Below, in pieces: positions 1-11,230 of a DNA stretch of 64,000 nt. Below the pieces are notes generated by a model, which ran no database searches, had not been told where the DNA came from, and saw only the letters and a list, made by a program, of their open reading frames with translations. The translations under genes were made by a program, and so were the position numbers. Source of the DNA: Labia minor. Taxonomy: Eukaryota > Arthropoda > Insecta > Dermaptera > Spongiphoridae. The DNA lies in the NCBI GenBank assembly GCA_963082975.1, contig OY720345.1, positions 76,663,034 to 76,727,033 of the forward strand, written 5' to 3'. Each line of letters starts with the position of its first letter. Position 1 is the first letter of the stretch.

Positions 1-357
1 CCGGAACACAGAAGATGCTTCGAAAAAACCCCGAAGAATTAACTGAAGACCCCTGTCTTTATTTTCTCCAACTATTCAGAATTCTAACTATATCTGGAGA
101 TGCAAAGAGGTTATGCAATTCCTCGTTATGCAATATTCGCCATTCTCCGGTGACCTCATCTTTCTTTGGCCCATAAATGCTTCGCAGAATCCTATTCTCA
201 AATACTCTAAATCTACTCTCGTCAGCTAAGGTCATAGACCATGCCACACACCCATATAATACAACCGGTAAAATAATTGTTTTATATATTTTAACTTTTA
301 TCCCCTTTGATAATAATTTTGATGCAATAAGCCCCTTTATTGCATGATAACAGGCTT
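1..357 (-). pseudogene. 3' end of a non-LTR retrotransposon (LINE), truncated
   Basis: The minus strand between 247 and 59 reads as the last part of a LINE reverse-transcriptase polyprotein: a GCVAWSMTL-like stretch, then RVFENRIL, GPKKDEVTGEW and HNEEL. In this family this block follows the reverse-transcriptase domain. A stop comes soon after and the left end runs off the window. The DNA from about 248 to 357 still matches the upstream coding part seen near 17160-17280 and 23990-24110 (KIKIYKTII..), so the copy is 5'-truncated at about 357, as is usual for target-primed insertion. No functional product is expected. The family call is confident; the clade (RTE, CR1 or Jockey-like) is not settled. 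Confidence 0.75.
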
Positions 358-728
358 ATTATTAAATTCAATTGCTAATTAATTACAAACTTTGATTTAA
401 TTTTTAATATGAAATAAATAACATTTCTTTATTATCAATTACCTCTTTATAATTTATTATTATATGATTTATTATAATTCTGTTAAATTCTTTTTATTAT
501 TAAATATTAATTTTATCTTAATTTAATATCTGACATTTCTTCTGAATGAATTCAACTTTCCTTTCCTTTATCAATATATGTATATGTATTAAATACATAT
601 AAATTATAATATAAAGAGTTTGTATGTTGCTTGCTTAGAATTTTAAACTTTTTACGCATGATGGATGGATATATGATATGAATTGTAAGAATTTTACTTC
701 CCTGCCCTGCAATAAATTTAATACAAAA
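358..728. other. AT-rich spacer, nothing recognised
   Basis: Between the LINE tail and the first family A element the DNA is very AT-rich and shows no coding stretch, TIR or tandem array that I can support. Confidence 0.5.
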
Positions 729-1386
729 TAAGTTGACCTGTGGCCAGGTCCGAACCGACCGACGGTTTGAAATAAATTAATTTCCAGCTACAGAAACAAT
801 TTCAAATAATTTTCATATATCTATTAATGTAATAAAAAACAGATATGGATACATAAATAATAAAAATAAACATGTTTAATTTTATTTTATTTATAATATA
901 TATGCAAGACCAGGCTGTGACGTCATGAATGGCTGGATGACGTCATATAATTTTAAATCAAGAAAAAACTAATAAATATGATTTTTCTCGAGGATAAAAC
1001 CAATACAAAGTGCATGATTCGTGGTGATATATAAAAAAATCTCCTTTGGTGTGAAAATAACCCTTTCCTTCCTATCGTCGATCGCTAATACTACCACTTC
1101 CGGTTTCCGGAATTGCACCAAAAGTTGATCAATTCATCCCACTGATGCATTAAGTAAATATACCAAATTTCATCAAAATCGGTTGAGCCGTTCAGGCTGT
1201 ACACATCTATACGGACGGACAGACGGACGGACAGACGGACGGACGGACGGACGGACAGACGGACAGTCATCATGCTAAAAATACTTTTTTCTGTTTAGAA
1301 AATGCATGATTCGTGGAGATATGTAAAAATCTCCACATGTGAAATTTGGTGTGAAAACAATACCTCCCTTACTATCGTCGGTCGGT
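729..1386 (-). mobile_element. Helentron-type non-autonomous element, family A copy 1
   Basis: A 658-bp repeat. Read on the minus strand it begins ACCGACCGACGATAG and ends with CGTCGGTCGGT, a 25-30 bp tail containing the hairpin GACCT..AGGTC, then CTTA. The inverted repeat is thus at the very 5' end but subterminal at the 3' end, the asymmetric layout described for Helentrons and their short derivatives (HINEs, including DINE-1). A GGAC/AGAC microsatellite sits inside (1213-1264), and T runs flank both ends on the minus strand. It has no coding capacity. The similarity to four other copies in this window is seen directly; the Helentron assignment rests on structure. Confidence 0.75.
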
Positions 1387-1742
1387 AAAAATAGAATAGA
1401 AGGTGTAAATATGGTCTACCCTTTTTCTAACTCCAATATCAGATATTAAAAAATAACTTGAAGTAAAATTTATACCTGTTACATAGAGTAGGACAAGTTT
1501 ATTAGATATTTTGAAGTGTAGTTTAAGTTCTCAAATTATTTCATTTTGTATTAACGAAGGATTTTTAATTTTTTTAGAAAATCAATATTCGAGAAGTGGT
1601 GATGCAAATATGGACTATTTTAAAAATCCCTAATGAAATAACATTTATGTGTTTTAGTACATGTTTAATTAAAAAAAAAACAGAAATCTTACCACTTGAA
1701 ATTATTGGGTTGTTCCATAAATTCACCAGTAAACCATGCTTT

Positions 1743-1747
1743 TCTGT
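1743..1747 (+). other. target-site duplication of the BEL/Pao element, left copy
   Basis: TCTGT directly before the left LTR is repeated at 7248-7252 directly after the right LTR. A 4-6 bp duplication is normal for BEL/Pao elements. The perfect match shows that both ends come from the same insertion event. Confidence 0.85.
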
Positions 1748-2208
1748 TGTTTGGGACAAATCGTAACCCTTCAACCATTTCCCCTGACCCCTCCTTTTTA
1801 TGAGTGTACGGAAGCGCGCTCTGGCGAAGACACTATATACACTTAATATACATTCTTTACATATAGACTTTACGCTGGGATGTTCTGTGTAGAAAAACCG
1901 CATATAATATCCGCTTTCTTACCAGTTATATATAACACCCGCTTTTTCACCCGCTACATATACATCTACACACAATCATCTCACACCCGCCTATAAGCAG
2001 GAAGAAACACGCGTTTTTCCTGCCCTTTCACCGCGCAAATGTACATCGCAACCCGCAAGACGGAAGGGACAGTTTAACAGCAAAGTGTTGGTCACCATCA
2101 TCCTAGCGTGGTAAGTACACTCACTGTTCCTTTCATCGAACCAGCCCAACCCGCAGGAAACGGAGATTAAAACCGTCTAACTGCGAACGGTTTGCTTCGT
2201 CTCATTCA
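1748..2208 (+). repeat. 5' LTR of BEL/Pao element
   Basis: 461 bp, starting TGTTTGGGACAAATCG and ending CTCATTCA, with TG..CA ends. Read side by side with the right LTR at 6787-7247 I found no difference, and both have the same length, so the insertion is young. Confidence 0.9.
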
Positions 2209-2295
2209 TTGGTCCTTCAAGCACGGATATCCATTCATTGGTCCTTCAAGCACGGATATCCATTCATTGGTCATTCGAACAAGTATCTCCATCCG
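2209..2295 (+). promoter_or_regulatory. candidate primer-binding site, in three tandem 29-bp units
   Basis: Directly after the 5' LTR the sequence TTGGTCCTTCAAGC opens a 29-bp unit that occurs twice exactly and a third time diverged (2209-2237, 2238-2266, 2267-2295). A primer-binding site complementary to a tRNA 3' end is expected at this place and would begin with TGG. Each unit ends in CATTCA, like the LTR itself, so the repeat regenerates an LTR-end/PBS-like junction. The tRNA was not identified. Confidence 0.5.
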
Positions 2296-2830
2296 TTACA
2301 TTGTTCCTTTAAGAATCAGAAATCCTTTGGTGTTTTTATACCTAGGATATCATTTCTGCATTCTTTCCAGACCGCGAACCCCCGCGGACCATCCGGTCTA
2401 AACGCTTTCATAATTTTTCCTTATCTTTTATACTATTGATTGTTCTCAAACACGCCCGCAATAATAATTAATTTGATTAAGAAATTAAATAATTAATAAT
2501 TTATTATTTTTATTAATTGGGTATAATATTAATATTAATATTTTGTTTAATTGCGATGAAAGCAAAGAAAATTTCATATATATTTTTTCATTCAGGATAA
2601 AGTTCAAAGTTATTTTATAAAAATATTATAAATGTATTGTTTAAATCCTATTTAAATTTATAAATAATACATATTGAGTTATAAATAATAATTCTATGTA
2701 AATTGATTTTTATTAAAACATTTTAGAATAAAAATATAAATAGTATATATATATAAATATATATTAGAATTTAAAATATAAATAAAATTAAATAATTTTG
2801 ACTGGAATTTAATTCAACTATATATTTATA

Positions 2831-5800
2831 ATGAATTCTGAAATTAGGCTTTCGATTGCGGAAGCGAAAAAGGAAGCTTATTATGAGAAAATTACGGAAT
2901 TATATAATAAATCAAAATATATTTCTTCTCGCGATTCTAAAGAAAATACCTCATTTTTAGCCGCAACTGAATCCATAGATAATTTAAGGGAAGAATATAT
3001 TAAATTGATTGGTGAAATTAATGAATTAAATATATCTTTGGATGAAAAGTATAAACCTTCCTTTAAGGCTTGGTTAAACTTCGAGGATATTTATAATATG
3101 GTCAAAGCCGAGAGACTGTCCATCCTCGAACACCGCAAATCATCCACTACAGCTCCTGTAGGTCAATCTGATCGCAAAATAAATCTACCTCCAATTGCAA
3201 TTAAGCAATTTGATGGACTACCGCAAAATTGGAATCTATTTTATGAAAGTTTTAAAATTAATATTCACGAAAACCGCAACCTGTCTAATTCTGAACGTAT
3301 ACAGTACCTCGTTGGCAGTTTAACTGGTAAGGCACGTTCAATTCTTATAGGCATTCGACCTGACGCAGATAATTACCTCCACATTTGGAAGGAATTAGAA
3401 AAAAAATATCAAGATAAACGGGCCCTCGGGGAAGCGTATTTAAACCAAATTCATGCATTGAAATATCCATCAATTAATAACTCTTCAAGTTTAGAAACTT
3501 TCATCGAACGTTTTGATGCTTCGATAGCCGCTTTTAAATCTTTAAAAATTGAAGATGCGTTAGATTTTATTTTTCTTTATTGGGGTTTAAGAAAGGTAGA
3601 TACACAAACCGCGCAAAATTTTGAAATATCTGTTCGAGATAAAGAAATCCCTTCGCTTAATGATTTTATTACATTTGTTAAACAACGAGTGAAAATTTTA
3701 GACCGTATTCCGAACATAAAAAAAGATTCCGAATTTTCCGCGAAATTACAAGTTACAAAAAATAATTTTCATTCGCATTTAACAGCTAACTCTGAAAAAT
3801 CTATAGATAAATGTATCATTTGCAATTTAGAAAATCATAACTTAATTTTTAAATGTTTTAAATTCCAAAACTTTCCCGTGAAAAAAAGGATCGAAATTGT
3901 TCATAAAAAATCATTATGTTCCAATTGTTTGAGTAGTAAGCATATTGATAAAAATTGCAAATCAAAAAATACATGTTTTATCTGTAAGAAACGCCATCAT
4001 ACCCTTCTACACGACCCTGAGAGGAGAAGAGAGGAGGTCTCCAATTCGAGAAGAGGTGGGGATACTTCTCCTTATCCCTCCGCTCACACGCCCCCCTCCA
4101 CCTTTGAACCTGTAGTAGCTATGAGTCAATCGACTAATCAAATATTTTTGGCAACAGCGCAAATCAACACGCTGGACTCGAGAGGTCGTATCCAGACCAT
4201 TCGGGCGTTAATTGACAGCGGCTCACAAGGTCATATTATCACTAATTCCTGTATTAAAAAACTAAAATTAAATTATTCTAAATTAAAACATCACTCGCTC
4301 AGCGGCATCGGTGGACATAAAACTTTCGTATTAGGTCGTTGTTCTTTTAAATTCTTTTCCCGAATGCCATCCGCAATTGAATATTCAATAGACGCGTTAG
4401 TGGTTAATACGATAACCAATAAATTACCATCTCAATCCATTAGTCCGGGAGAGTTTAAATATCTCGGAGGCATCGCTTTGGCCGATGACAGCTTTTACAA
4501 ACCGGGTGAGATTGATTTGGTAATTGGAGCATCGCTGTTTTCAAAATTATTATTATCGGGACGAATTAAGGCGCCTAATAACTTCCCAGACGCTATAGAA
4601 ACCACGCTAGGGTATATTCTTTTGGGGGAATTTAACTCATCCCAATCGAATAATGAATGGCTTTCTCTTCACATTTGGAATGAAATGTCAATTGAAAAAA
4701 CTTTAGAAAAATTCTGGGAAATTGAGGAGGTCCCTAATGAGAAATTGTTGAGTGAGGACGATAATAAATGTGAAAAACTATACGAGGATACTATTAAAAG
4801 GGAAAATGATGGAAGATATCTTGTTTGTCTCCCTTTTAAGGAAGATCCTCAATTGCTAGGCAATTCTTTTGAAATAGCAAAAAATAGATTCTTCTCACTT
4901 GAAAGAAAATTAAATAATTCACTTCAAATGCGCTTAGAATATAATAAAGTTATACAGAATTATATTGATAATAATTATTTATCGCTAGTAGAAAACCCTG
5001 ATATAGATAAAGGGTATATTATTCCGCACCACGGGGTTTGGAAAGAGGACAAAATATCCTCTAAATTAAGAATTGTATTAGACGCGAGCGCTAAGAGTGA
5101 TAGTCATCGCGCCCTTAATGACATTTTATATACAGGGCCTAATTTACAAAATAACTTATTTATCATATTATTAAATTTTCGATTATTTCGCTGGGCTCTA
5201 ACAACGGACATTAAACAAATGTACCTTCAGATAGGGGTTAAATCGGAACATAGAAAATTTCAAAGATTAATATATAGATTTAACTCCAAGGACGCTATAT
5301 CAATTTACGAATTTAATCGCCTTGCTTTCGGGTTAAATTGTAGTCCATTTCTCGCAATGAGAACTCTTCGCCAATTAGTATTTGAAAAAGGTAAAAATTT
5401 TCCATTAGCCGCAACAATCATTCAAAGAGATAGCTATATGGATGACATATGCACCTCTTTAATGACTGAAAATGAAACATATAAATCCCGTTATAAAATA
5501 GAAAATATATTGGCTTTCTCAGATTCGACAGTAGCCCTAAATTGGATACATTCCTCTCCACATAAATGGAAGTGTTTTGTGTCCAATAGGGTAGCAAAAA
5601 TTCATTCGTACTTAGAAGCTAAACATTTTTATTATATTGATGGAAAAACGAACCCGGCTGACTGCCTATCCCGCGGTCTCACTCCCGCTAAATTGTTAAA
5701 TCATCCCTTATGGTTTCATGGACCGTCTTGGGCTTATTCTAAAAGCCCAAATGAATGGCCGGTTAAGTCATTTAAATCTGATATTCATGAAACATTTCCG

Positions 5801-6613
5801 GAAATAAAACTTATAGCGTTAACTAACATACAAATTAATAAAAAATCTAATGTTATATATGATTTAACTTTACGAATTTCCTCTTGGAAAAAATTACTAA
5901 AAATTATAATGTATATTTTTAAATTTATAAATATAGTCTGTCCAAAAAATAAAATATCTAATAATTCTAATATAGATATTGCAGAAATTAAATTGTTAAG
6001 GACTATACAAAAGTTACATTTTTCCAAGGAATATGAAACTATTAAATTGAATAAAATTTTACCCCGCCATCTCCAAAAACTCAATCCAATAATTGAGGGA
6101 GGTTTGATCCGCGTAGGAGGTCGCTTGAGAAATGCTGATGTCTCCTATGATAATAAACACCCAATTTTATTACCTAGTGATGAAATTGTGGTGGAAAATT
6201 TAATTATTTGTTACCATAGAAAATATTGCCATTCTGGGGCTAATTTATTATTATCGCTTATTAGGCAAAGATTTTGGATTATTTCTGGGAGAAATTTAAT
6301 CAAACGCCTAGTTAGACAATGCAATACATGTTTTCGCCTTCGTCCACGCCCTTTATACCCTCTAATGGCAGATTTACCCGCATGCCGCGTACGTCCCAGC
6401 AATGCCTTTCATCACACTGCTACAAATCCGATAAAGGTCGGAACTATTGTAGTGATGCAGATGGACAATGTCCATCCTTTAAAGTGGCCTATGGGAGTGG
6501 TGGAAAAAGTGATTTTTGGCTCGGACGGAATTCCGAGGGTCGCATGGATAAAAACCAAATCCGGTTCATATAAACGACCGGTGGTCCGTCTGTGTCGGCT
6601 ACCTACTCAATAA
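2831..6613 (+). CDS. BEL/Pao retrotransposon Gag-Pol polyprotein, open but internally deleted
   Basis: 1260 residues without a stop. In order: a BEL-type Gag (DUF1759-like, about 100-290); three cysteine/histidine knuckles (about 328-342, 363-376, 382-394, the middle one C-x2-C-x4-H-x4-C); an aspartic protease with DSGSQ near 462; a reverse transcriptase with IVLDASAKS, DIKQMYLQI and YMDD at 869-872; an RNase H stretch (FSDSTVALNWI) only about 25 residues after YMDD; an integrase zinc-binding segment near 1127-1170 (H..H..CNTC); and a C-terminal DUF5641-like tail. Two expected parts are missing in frame: the RT thumb to early RNase H, and the whole DDE integrase core between MADLP and the tail. 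BEL polyproteins usually exceed 1600 residues. The element cannot integrate alone, yet its LTRs look identical. Confidence 0.9.
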   Translation: MNSEIRLSIAEAKKEAYYEKITELYNKSKYISSRDSKENTSFLAATESIDNLREEYIKLIGEINELNISLDEKYKPSFKAWLNFEDIYNMVKAERLSILEHRKSSTTAPVGQSDRKINLPPIAIKQFDGLPQNWNLFYESFKINIHENRNLSNSERIQYLVGSLTGKARSILIGIRPDADNYLHIWKELEKKYQDKRALGEAYLNQIHALKYPSINNSSSLETFIERFDASIAAFKSLKIEDALDFIFLYWGLRKVDTQTAQNFEISVRDKEIPSLNDFITFVKQRVKILDRIPNIKKDSEFSAKLQVTKNNFHSHLTANSEKSIDKCIICNLENHNLIFKCFKFQNFPVKKRIEIVHKKSLCSNCLSSKHIDKNCKSKNTCFICKKRHHTLLHDPERRREEVSNSRRGGDTSPYPSAHTPPSTFEPVVAMSQSTNQIFLATAQINTLDSRGRIQTIRALIDSGSQGHIITNSCIKKLKLNYSKLKHHSLSGIGGHKTFVLGRCSFKFFSRMPSAIEYSIDALVVNTITNKLPSQSISPGEFKYLGGIALADDSFYKPGEIDLVIGASLFSKLLLSGRIKAPNNFPDAIETTLGYILLGEFNSSQSNNEWLSLHIWNEMSIEKTLEKFWEIEEVPNEKLLSEDDNKCEKLYEDTIKRENDGRYLVCLPFKEDPQLLGNSFEIAKNRFFSLERKLNNSLQMRLEYNKVIQNYIDNNYLSLVENPDIDKGYIIPHHGVWKEDKISSKLRIVLDASAKSDSHRALNDILYTGPNLQNNLFIILLNFRLFRWALTTDIKQMYLQIGVKSEHRKFQRLIYRFNSKDAISIYEFNRLAFGLNCSPFLAMRTLRQLVFEKGKNFPLAATIIQRDSYMDDICTSLMTENETYKSRYKIENILAFSDSTVALNWIHSSPHKWKCFVSNRVAKIHSYLEAKHFYYIDGKTNPADCLSRGLTPAKLLNHPLWFHGPSWAYSKSPNEWPVKSFKSDIHETFPEIKLIALTNIQINKKSNVIYDLTLRISSWKKLLKIIMYIFKFINIVCPKNKISNNSNIDIAEIKLLRTIQKLHFSKEYETIKLNKILPRHLQKLNPIIEGGLIRVGGRLRNADVSYDNKHPILLPSDEIVVENLIICYHRKYCHSGANLLLSLIRQRFWIISGRNLIKRLVRQCNTCFRLRPRPLYPLMADLPACRVRPSNAFHHTATNPIKVGTIVVMQMDNVHPLKWPMGVVEKVIFGSDGIPRVAWIKTKSGSYKRPVVRLCRLPTQ

Positions 6614-6769
6614 TGGAAAACTCTCCATTATTTCTCCGGGCCCAAATAGGTTACGGAGAAATTTATTTTATTTATTTTATTTATTTACTTAATATTTTTT
6701 GATCTTTTCTTTTCTTTGTTTCGCATTAAAAGGGGTATCGCTAGTTTTAAGATTTTGTTTTGAAGAATC

Positions 6770-6786
6770 CTTCAAGAGTGGGGGCA
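6770..6786 (+). promoter_or_regulatory. candidate polypurine tract of the BEL element
   Basis: AAGAGTGGGGG followed by CA directly precedes the 3' LTR, the place where plus-strand DNA synthesis is primed in LTR elements. The call is based on position and purine content only. Confidence 0.5.
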
Positions 6787-7247
6787 TGTTTGGGACAAAT
6801 CGTAACCCTTCAACCATTTCCCCTGACCCCTCCTTTTTATGAGTGTACGGAAGCGCGCTCTGGCGAAGACACTATATACACTTAATATACATTCTTTACA
6901 TATAGACTTTACGCTGGGATGTTCTGTGTAGAAAAACCGCATATAATATCCGCTTTCTTACCAGTTATATATAACACCCGCTTTTTCACCCGCTACATAT
7001 ACATCTACACACAATCATCTCACACCCGCCTATAAGCAGGAAGAAACACGCGTTTTTCCTGCCCTTTCACCGCGCAAATGTACATCGCAACCCGCAAGAC
7101 GGAAGGGACAGTTTAACAGCAAAGTGTTGGTCACCATCATCCTAGCGTGGTAAGTACACTCACTGTTCCTTTCATCGAACCAGCCCAACCCGCAGGAAAC
7201 GGAGATTAAAACCGTCTAACTGCGAACGGTTTGCTTCGTCTCATTCA
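6787..7247 (+). repeat. 3' LTR of BEL/Pao element
   Basis: 461 bp, apparently identical to the left LTR. It ends CTCATTCA and is followed by the target duplication TCTGT at 7248-7252. Confidence 0.9.
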
Positions 7248-7890
7248 TCTGTAATTAATGGAACTTCATTTTTCTTGGACGATGATCGTTTTTGTTTAAC
7301 ATTATTATAAACGATCCATTTTTCGTTTCCCGTAATTATACGCTTCAAAAGTGGATCAATTTCAAATCAAAAGCAGGGTTTCTGTCAATTAAATTGTTTT
7401 TTGATAAGTTATGCGACACTCATACATCAGACTTACTGATCATTCCGACAATTGCTCTAATTGTCTCACAACTCTTGACTTTTAATTTTTAGGTTCTTAT
7501 GTTGTACTCTAACAAGTTGTTTTTTGACAATCAGTTTTAAATGGTGTAAATAACTATTAACCTGAATTAACACACCAGTGACTAGACGATATTTACACCA
7601 TCACGTCAATTTGAACCTACGATCACATTATTTTACTGGTTTTAATTTAATATAGTAAAAGTTTGAAGCTTAAATAAAATGCATTTAATGTCTACACCAC
7701 TAATTATGTGAACAATTTTCTGGAGAGCGTGAAACTAAACAATCAAAGTATCACATTATCTAATAATCAATCCGACCTCAAAATGGCCTAACATTAATAG
7801 AGCACTGCGGGTATCACCTCAAATAATCCCCATGAGAGTAGAGTATTATTATGCAAGCATAAAAATCTGATTGTCCATATTTGCATCGTA

Positions 7891-9641
7891 GCCCATATTT
7901 ACAGCTTCTTCTTTCATTCTAATAATTCTCTGAAATACAAAAATAAATATATTTTTGTTTTAATTACTAAATAAGAATTATTATTTAAATCATAATTTAA
8001 ATTAATTAATTTATTCAAAAAGTTTTCATTTTAATTTATTAGATCGTATTTATTTAGTACTTTTTTATTTTAAAATAAAAATTTAATCTTTCTTTAATTA
8101 ACATTTTAATAGAAAATATGATAATAAAAAAAATGAATAGGAGTATTTTAAAAGATATATATATATATATATATATATATAAGTTATTTAAATTTCAAGC
8201 AATGGTTTGATTTTGATGTTTTTTGACACTTGATAAAGATTTAGTTCTAAAATGCAACATAATACATATAATGTATGTACAATTCATTTTAGTGACTTTT
8301 CAAAATTAAAAAAAAAAATAAATGTACATTAAAAGATGTTTACTAATATAATAATAAAATTTTTTTGAAATTTTCGAAATTTTTTAAAAGTATTTAATTA
8401 GAAAATTCACAAATTATCATGGAAACTATCATCGCGAAGAATGATATTTCCATTTTAATAAATAAATATTTAATGTTATTATTCCATCCAAGCATATGAA
8501 ATTAATTGTAATGACTTTAGAGATCCGATTAAACCACCGGAGCAAGTCAATGTGGAGGGATGTAACGAAGAAGACAGAGAATAAGGGGTTGCAAAGGAAA
8601 AGTTAAACAAGGCACGTAATAAAAGACTCCACTTCGTATCTAGATTTGGAAGGAGGTGGAAATGTAAATACCAGGGAGTATATAAGCTGTTTTGTAAAAA
8701 GACCCTGTAACTAGGTGGAGGGTGGTGATAAATTTTCAGATAAAAAAAAAAGAAAAAAAGAAAGGAACGGCTAAAATTCTCAAACATATTTCATCTTAAT
8801 TGAAGGCGTTTTAATTTTTTTTTAAATGGGTTTATGCAAATGAATAAGAATATGATTGCAGTGGAAATTAGAACATATATCTTCGGAAATGAAGAAGACA
8901 AGATAAATCATTCTTTGTGAGAAATGATCTAGAAAAATAACTTTCCAACAATTCAAAATGGGAAAAGGACCATACAATCTGCCAGATGTAAGTAATCAGT
9001 GGCTTTAAAGACAATTAAAATTAATTTGATTTTCAAAAACAAAAAAAAACAAAGATTGTTTTCAGTTATCTTATAAGTGAAGTTCCTCCCTCAAAATATT
9101 TAATTTAATTAAATTATTTTTTTTTTTTTTATTTATTGATTTCTTTTTATTGTTCTCTCTCTTTTCGAGATTTTACATGAATAATTCTAATTACAAACAA
9201 TTTTAGAGAGAGAGAAAAATTTATTTCTGTTATTAATATATTAAGTATAATTATTAAATTGGAAAAAAGAAAAATATCTACATCCCAAATCAATTTATAA
9301 ATTTTATATTATATCGTATAAAAATAATAATTAAAATAGATTAAAAAAAAGAGTTTAACATTTAGAAAAATAAAATTGTATCAAAATTTATTTATGAATA
9401 TTGTTTCTAAATTATTTTAAAATCATTTTTATATTAGTATTTTTAAATTAAAAAAAACAAAATCTATTCTGTTTAAACTTAATCTTAAGATCAAGGCATC
9501 AAACCTCACCAAATTAAATATTTAAATTATAACATACTAGTAATAGTTGAGAAGACTGAGACTAAAAAATATAAGTATAAATCTCTCCAAATAACCAATA
9601 ATTCAATTTTATTTCTATGCAATTAAATTTCTTTAAAAATA
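7891..9641. other. AT-rich intergenic DNA, nothing firm
   Basis: Contains an (AT)n run at 8156-8180. A stretch at about 8460-8720 is less AT-rich and reads GACTTTAG..GGAGCAAGTC..GTGGAGGGATG; it may be old transposon coding sequence but I could not place it. No supported gene. Confidence 0.4.
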
Positions 9642-10149
9642 TAAAATAATTTTTCTATAAGACTGTCAAACTTTATGGATGGATGAATTGCTTCATATTC
9701 AGCTAAAAACGTTGGGCGCTTTTAGTTTTCATTTGATTTCTATGCAATTAACTTCCTTTATAGAGCTATAATTCATATATATACATACATAGCACACTAA
9801 AACACTTCATTAACAAGTAACACTATTTCTTCTAATATTACCAACTGTTTTGGATTTGATTGATAATATGTAAATTTAATAAAATAATAATTCTTTTAAA
9901 ATTTGTTACATACTTTGATATAAATATAGTTTACAGTGATAAATAATAAAACATTAATTTCTTATCTCTTAATCTATCAATTTTATTGCATAATAAAAAA
10001 AATTGTCATTTTAGGTCATTGTTATTATTACAAAAATTTGTCTTGATGTTTCATATAAATAAATAAAACTAAATGTGCCCAACGTTTTTACTTGAATATG
10101 AAGCAATTCATCCACAAACTTTGTCAGGCTTATAGAAAAATTATTTTAT
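9642..10149. mobile_element. non-autonomous DNA element with ~75-bp terminal inverted repeats
   Basis: The left arm (9642-9716: ATAATTTTTCTATAAG..GAATTGCTTCATATTC..AACGTTGGGC) is matched in reverse complement at 10074-10148 with a few differences. About 360 bp of AT-rich non-coding DNA lies between. The phrase ATTTCTATGCAATTAA occurs both just outside the left arm (about 9611) and inside the element (about 9738). A MITE or foldback-type element is the best call; no superfamily is assigned. Confidence 0.65.
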
Positions 10150-10894
10150 TCTTTTTAGTCCAAGAGAAAAACGTTATTTTATAAAAAAATTTTATATTTA
10201 TAATAATTATGTATAATAATTATTATAATAATATGTAGATGATGAACCGATTTAAGTTAGTTAACAAATATTTTACATTTCTTGTCAAACAATATCTCAT
10301 CATTGCCAAAAATTGACTGGATAGCCGAGGTAAATTTAAATAAATTTATTAAATAATAAGAATAATTTATTGTATAATCATCAATGAGGATTTATACACA
10401 CCAACATTCAACAATTTTTCTATAATTAATTATAATTTTTCTATTATAGAATTATTCTATATCATCAGTTTATTTAAGTTCTCTTTTGTTTTTTGTTTTT
10501 TGGTCGGAATTAAGTCATTACTCACTTCATATTAATTAAATTACTATTTCTTTGGTGTAGGTATGAGATTTTCAAAAGAACAAAATTTTATAATTGATTA
10601 ATGCGAATAATTAAGTTATAATGAACAATCATAATAAAATTATTTAGTATCAAAAAACCAATAAAATAACGTTTAAAAATCTAAAGAAACTTTTTTAATT
10701 AAAACTAGTTTTTGTGAAGATTTTAAAAAGATGCAATTTAAAGAAAATTAGTTGAAAATACCCTAAAAAAAACTACTTTAGTGGCATATGTGCCAAAAGA
10801 AAAAGTTTTACTTTCTTGAATAATTTATTATGAAATCTTTTAATTAATTTTAGCTTGTTTGTATAAGAATTAAGAACAATATTATTCTTTAAAT
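10150..10894. other. AT-rich spacer, nothing recognised
   Basis: No coding region, TIR or tandem array that I can support in this stretch. Confidence 0.4.
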
Positions 10895-11230
10895 TTAAAT
10901 AGATTCTCAGACCGCCTTCGGAGCTCTTCGCACCTTAACAAGGGGTTCTGCCCCCAGAAGCCCGAGGTAATACGTAATATTTGGTTCAAAGTCTCTATGC
11001 AAAATGTTTTCATTTATTTGATTTCAATCAGTTTATTATAACATTCATTTCCTTTTCGTGTTCTTATTTATTTTTTAATTTTATCAATAAATTAAATAAA
11101 TATTTTATTGTATATGTTATTTGTTGCAATATTCATTAATATTTATTTTAGTATTCGTTTTTATTATCAATTATCGTTTATTGAATAATTTTTATAACGT
11201 TTTTATTTATTATAATGAAATTTAAAAAAA
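10895..11230 (-). mobile_element. degenerate Helitron family C fragment
   Basis: TCAGACCGCCTTCGGAGCTC and the downstream GGGGTTCTGCCCCC align with the terminal hairpin region of the family C copies at 16620, 25303 and 39915, and TAATATTTGGTTCAAAG follows at the expected distance. The terminal CTAG is lost and the far end cannot be placed. Confidence 0.5.

Larger units (their letters stand above)
1598..7890 (-). pseudogene. mariner transposase relic split by a BEL/Pao insertion
   Basis: On the minus strand, from about 7450 down to 7253, the translation resembles a mariner transposase centre: an SHNLSKNNLIDR segment, then after a small disruption LLKRIITGNEKW.YNNVKQKR. It stops exactly at the BEL insertion and resumes left of it (about 1742-1690). 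The motif GATGCAAATATGGAC reads inward from both outer edges (1602-1616 on +, 7868-7882 on -), which fits a decayed mariner TIR. Without the 5.5-kb insertion the element is about 0.8 kb, so it is internally deleted as well as frameshifted. Outer limits are approximate. Confidence 0.55.

Noticed and set aside
8479-8787. A 102-residue minus-strand protein
   Set aside because: Starts in a Phe-rich translation of a poly-A/G run; no motif. The segment may be old transposon DNA.
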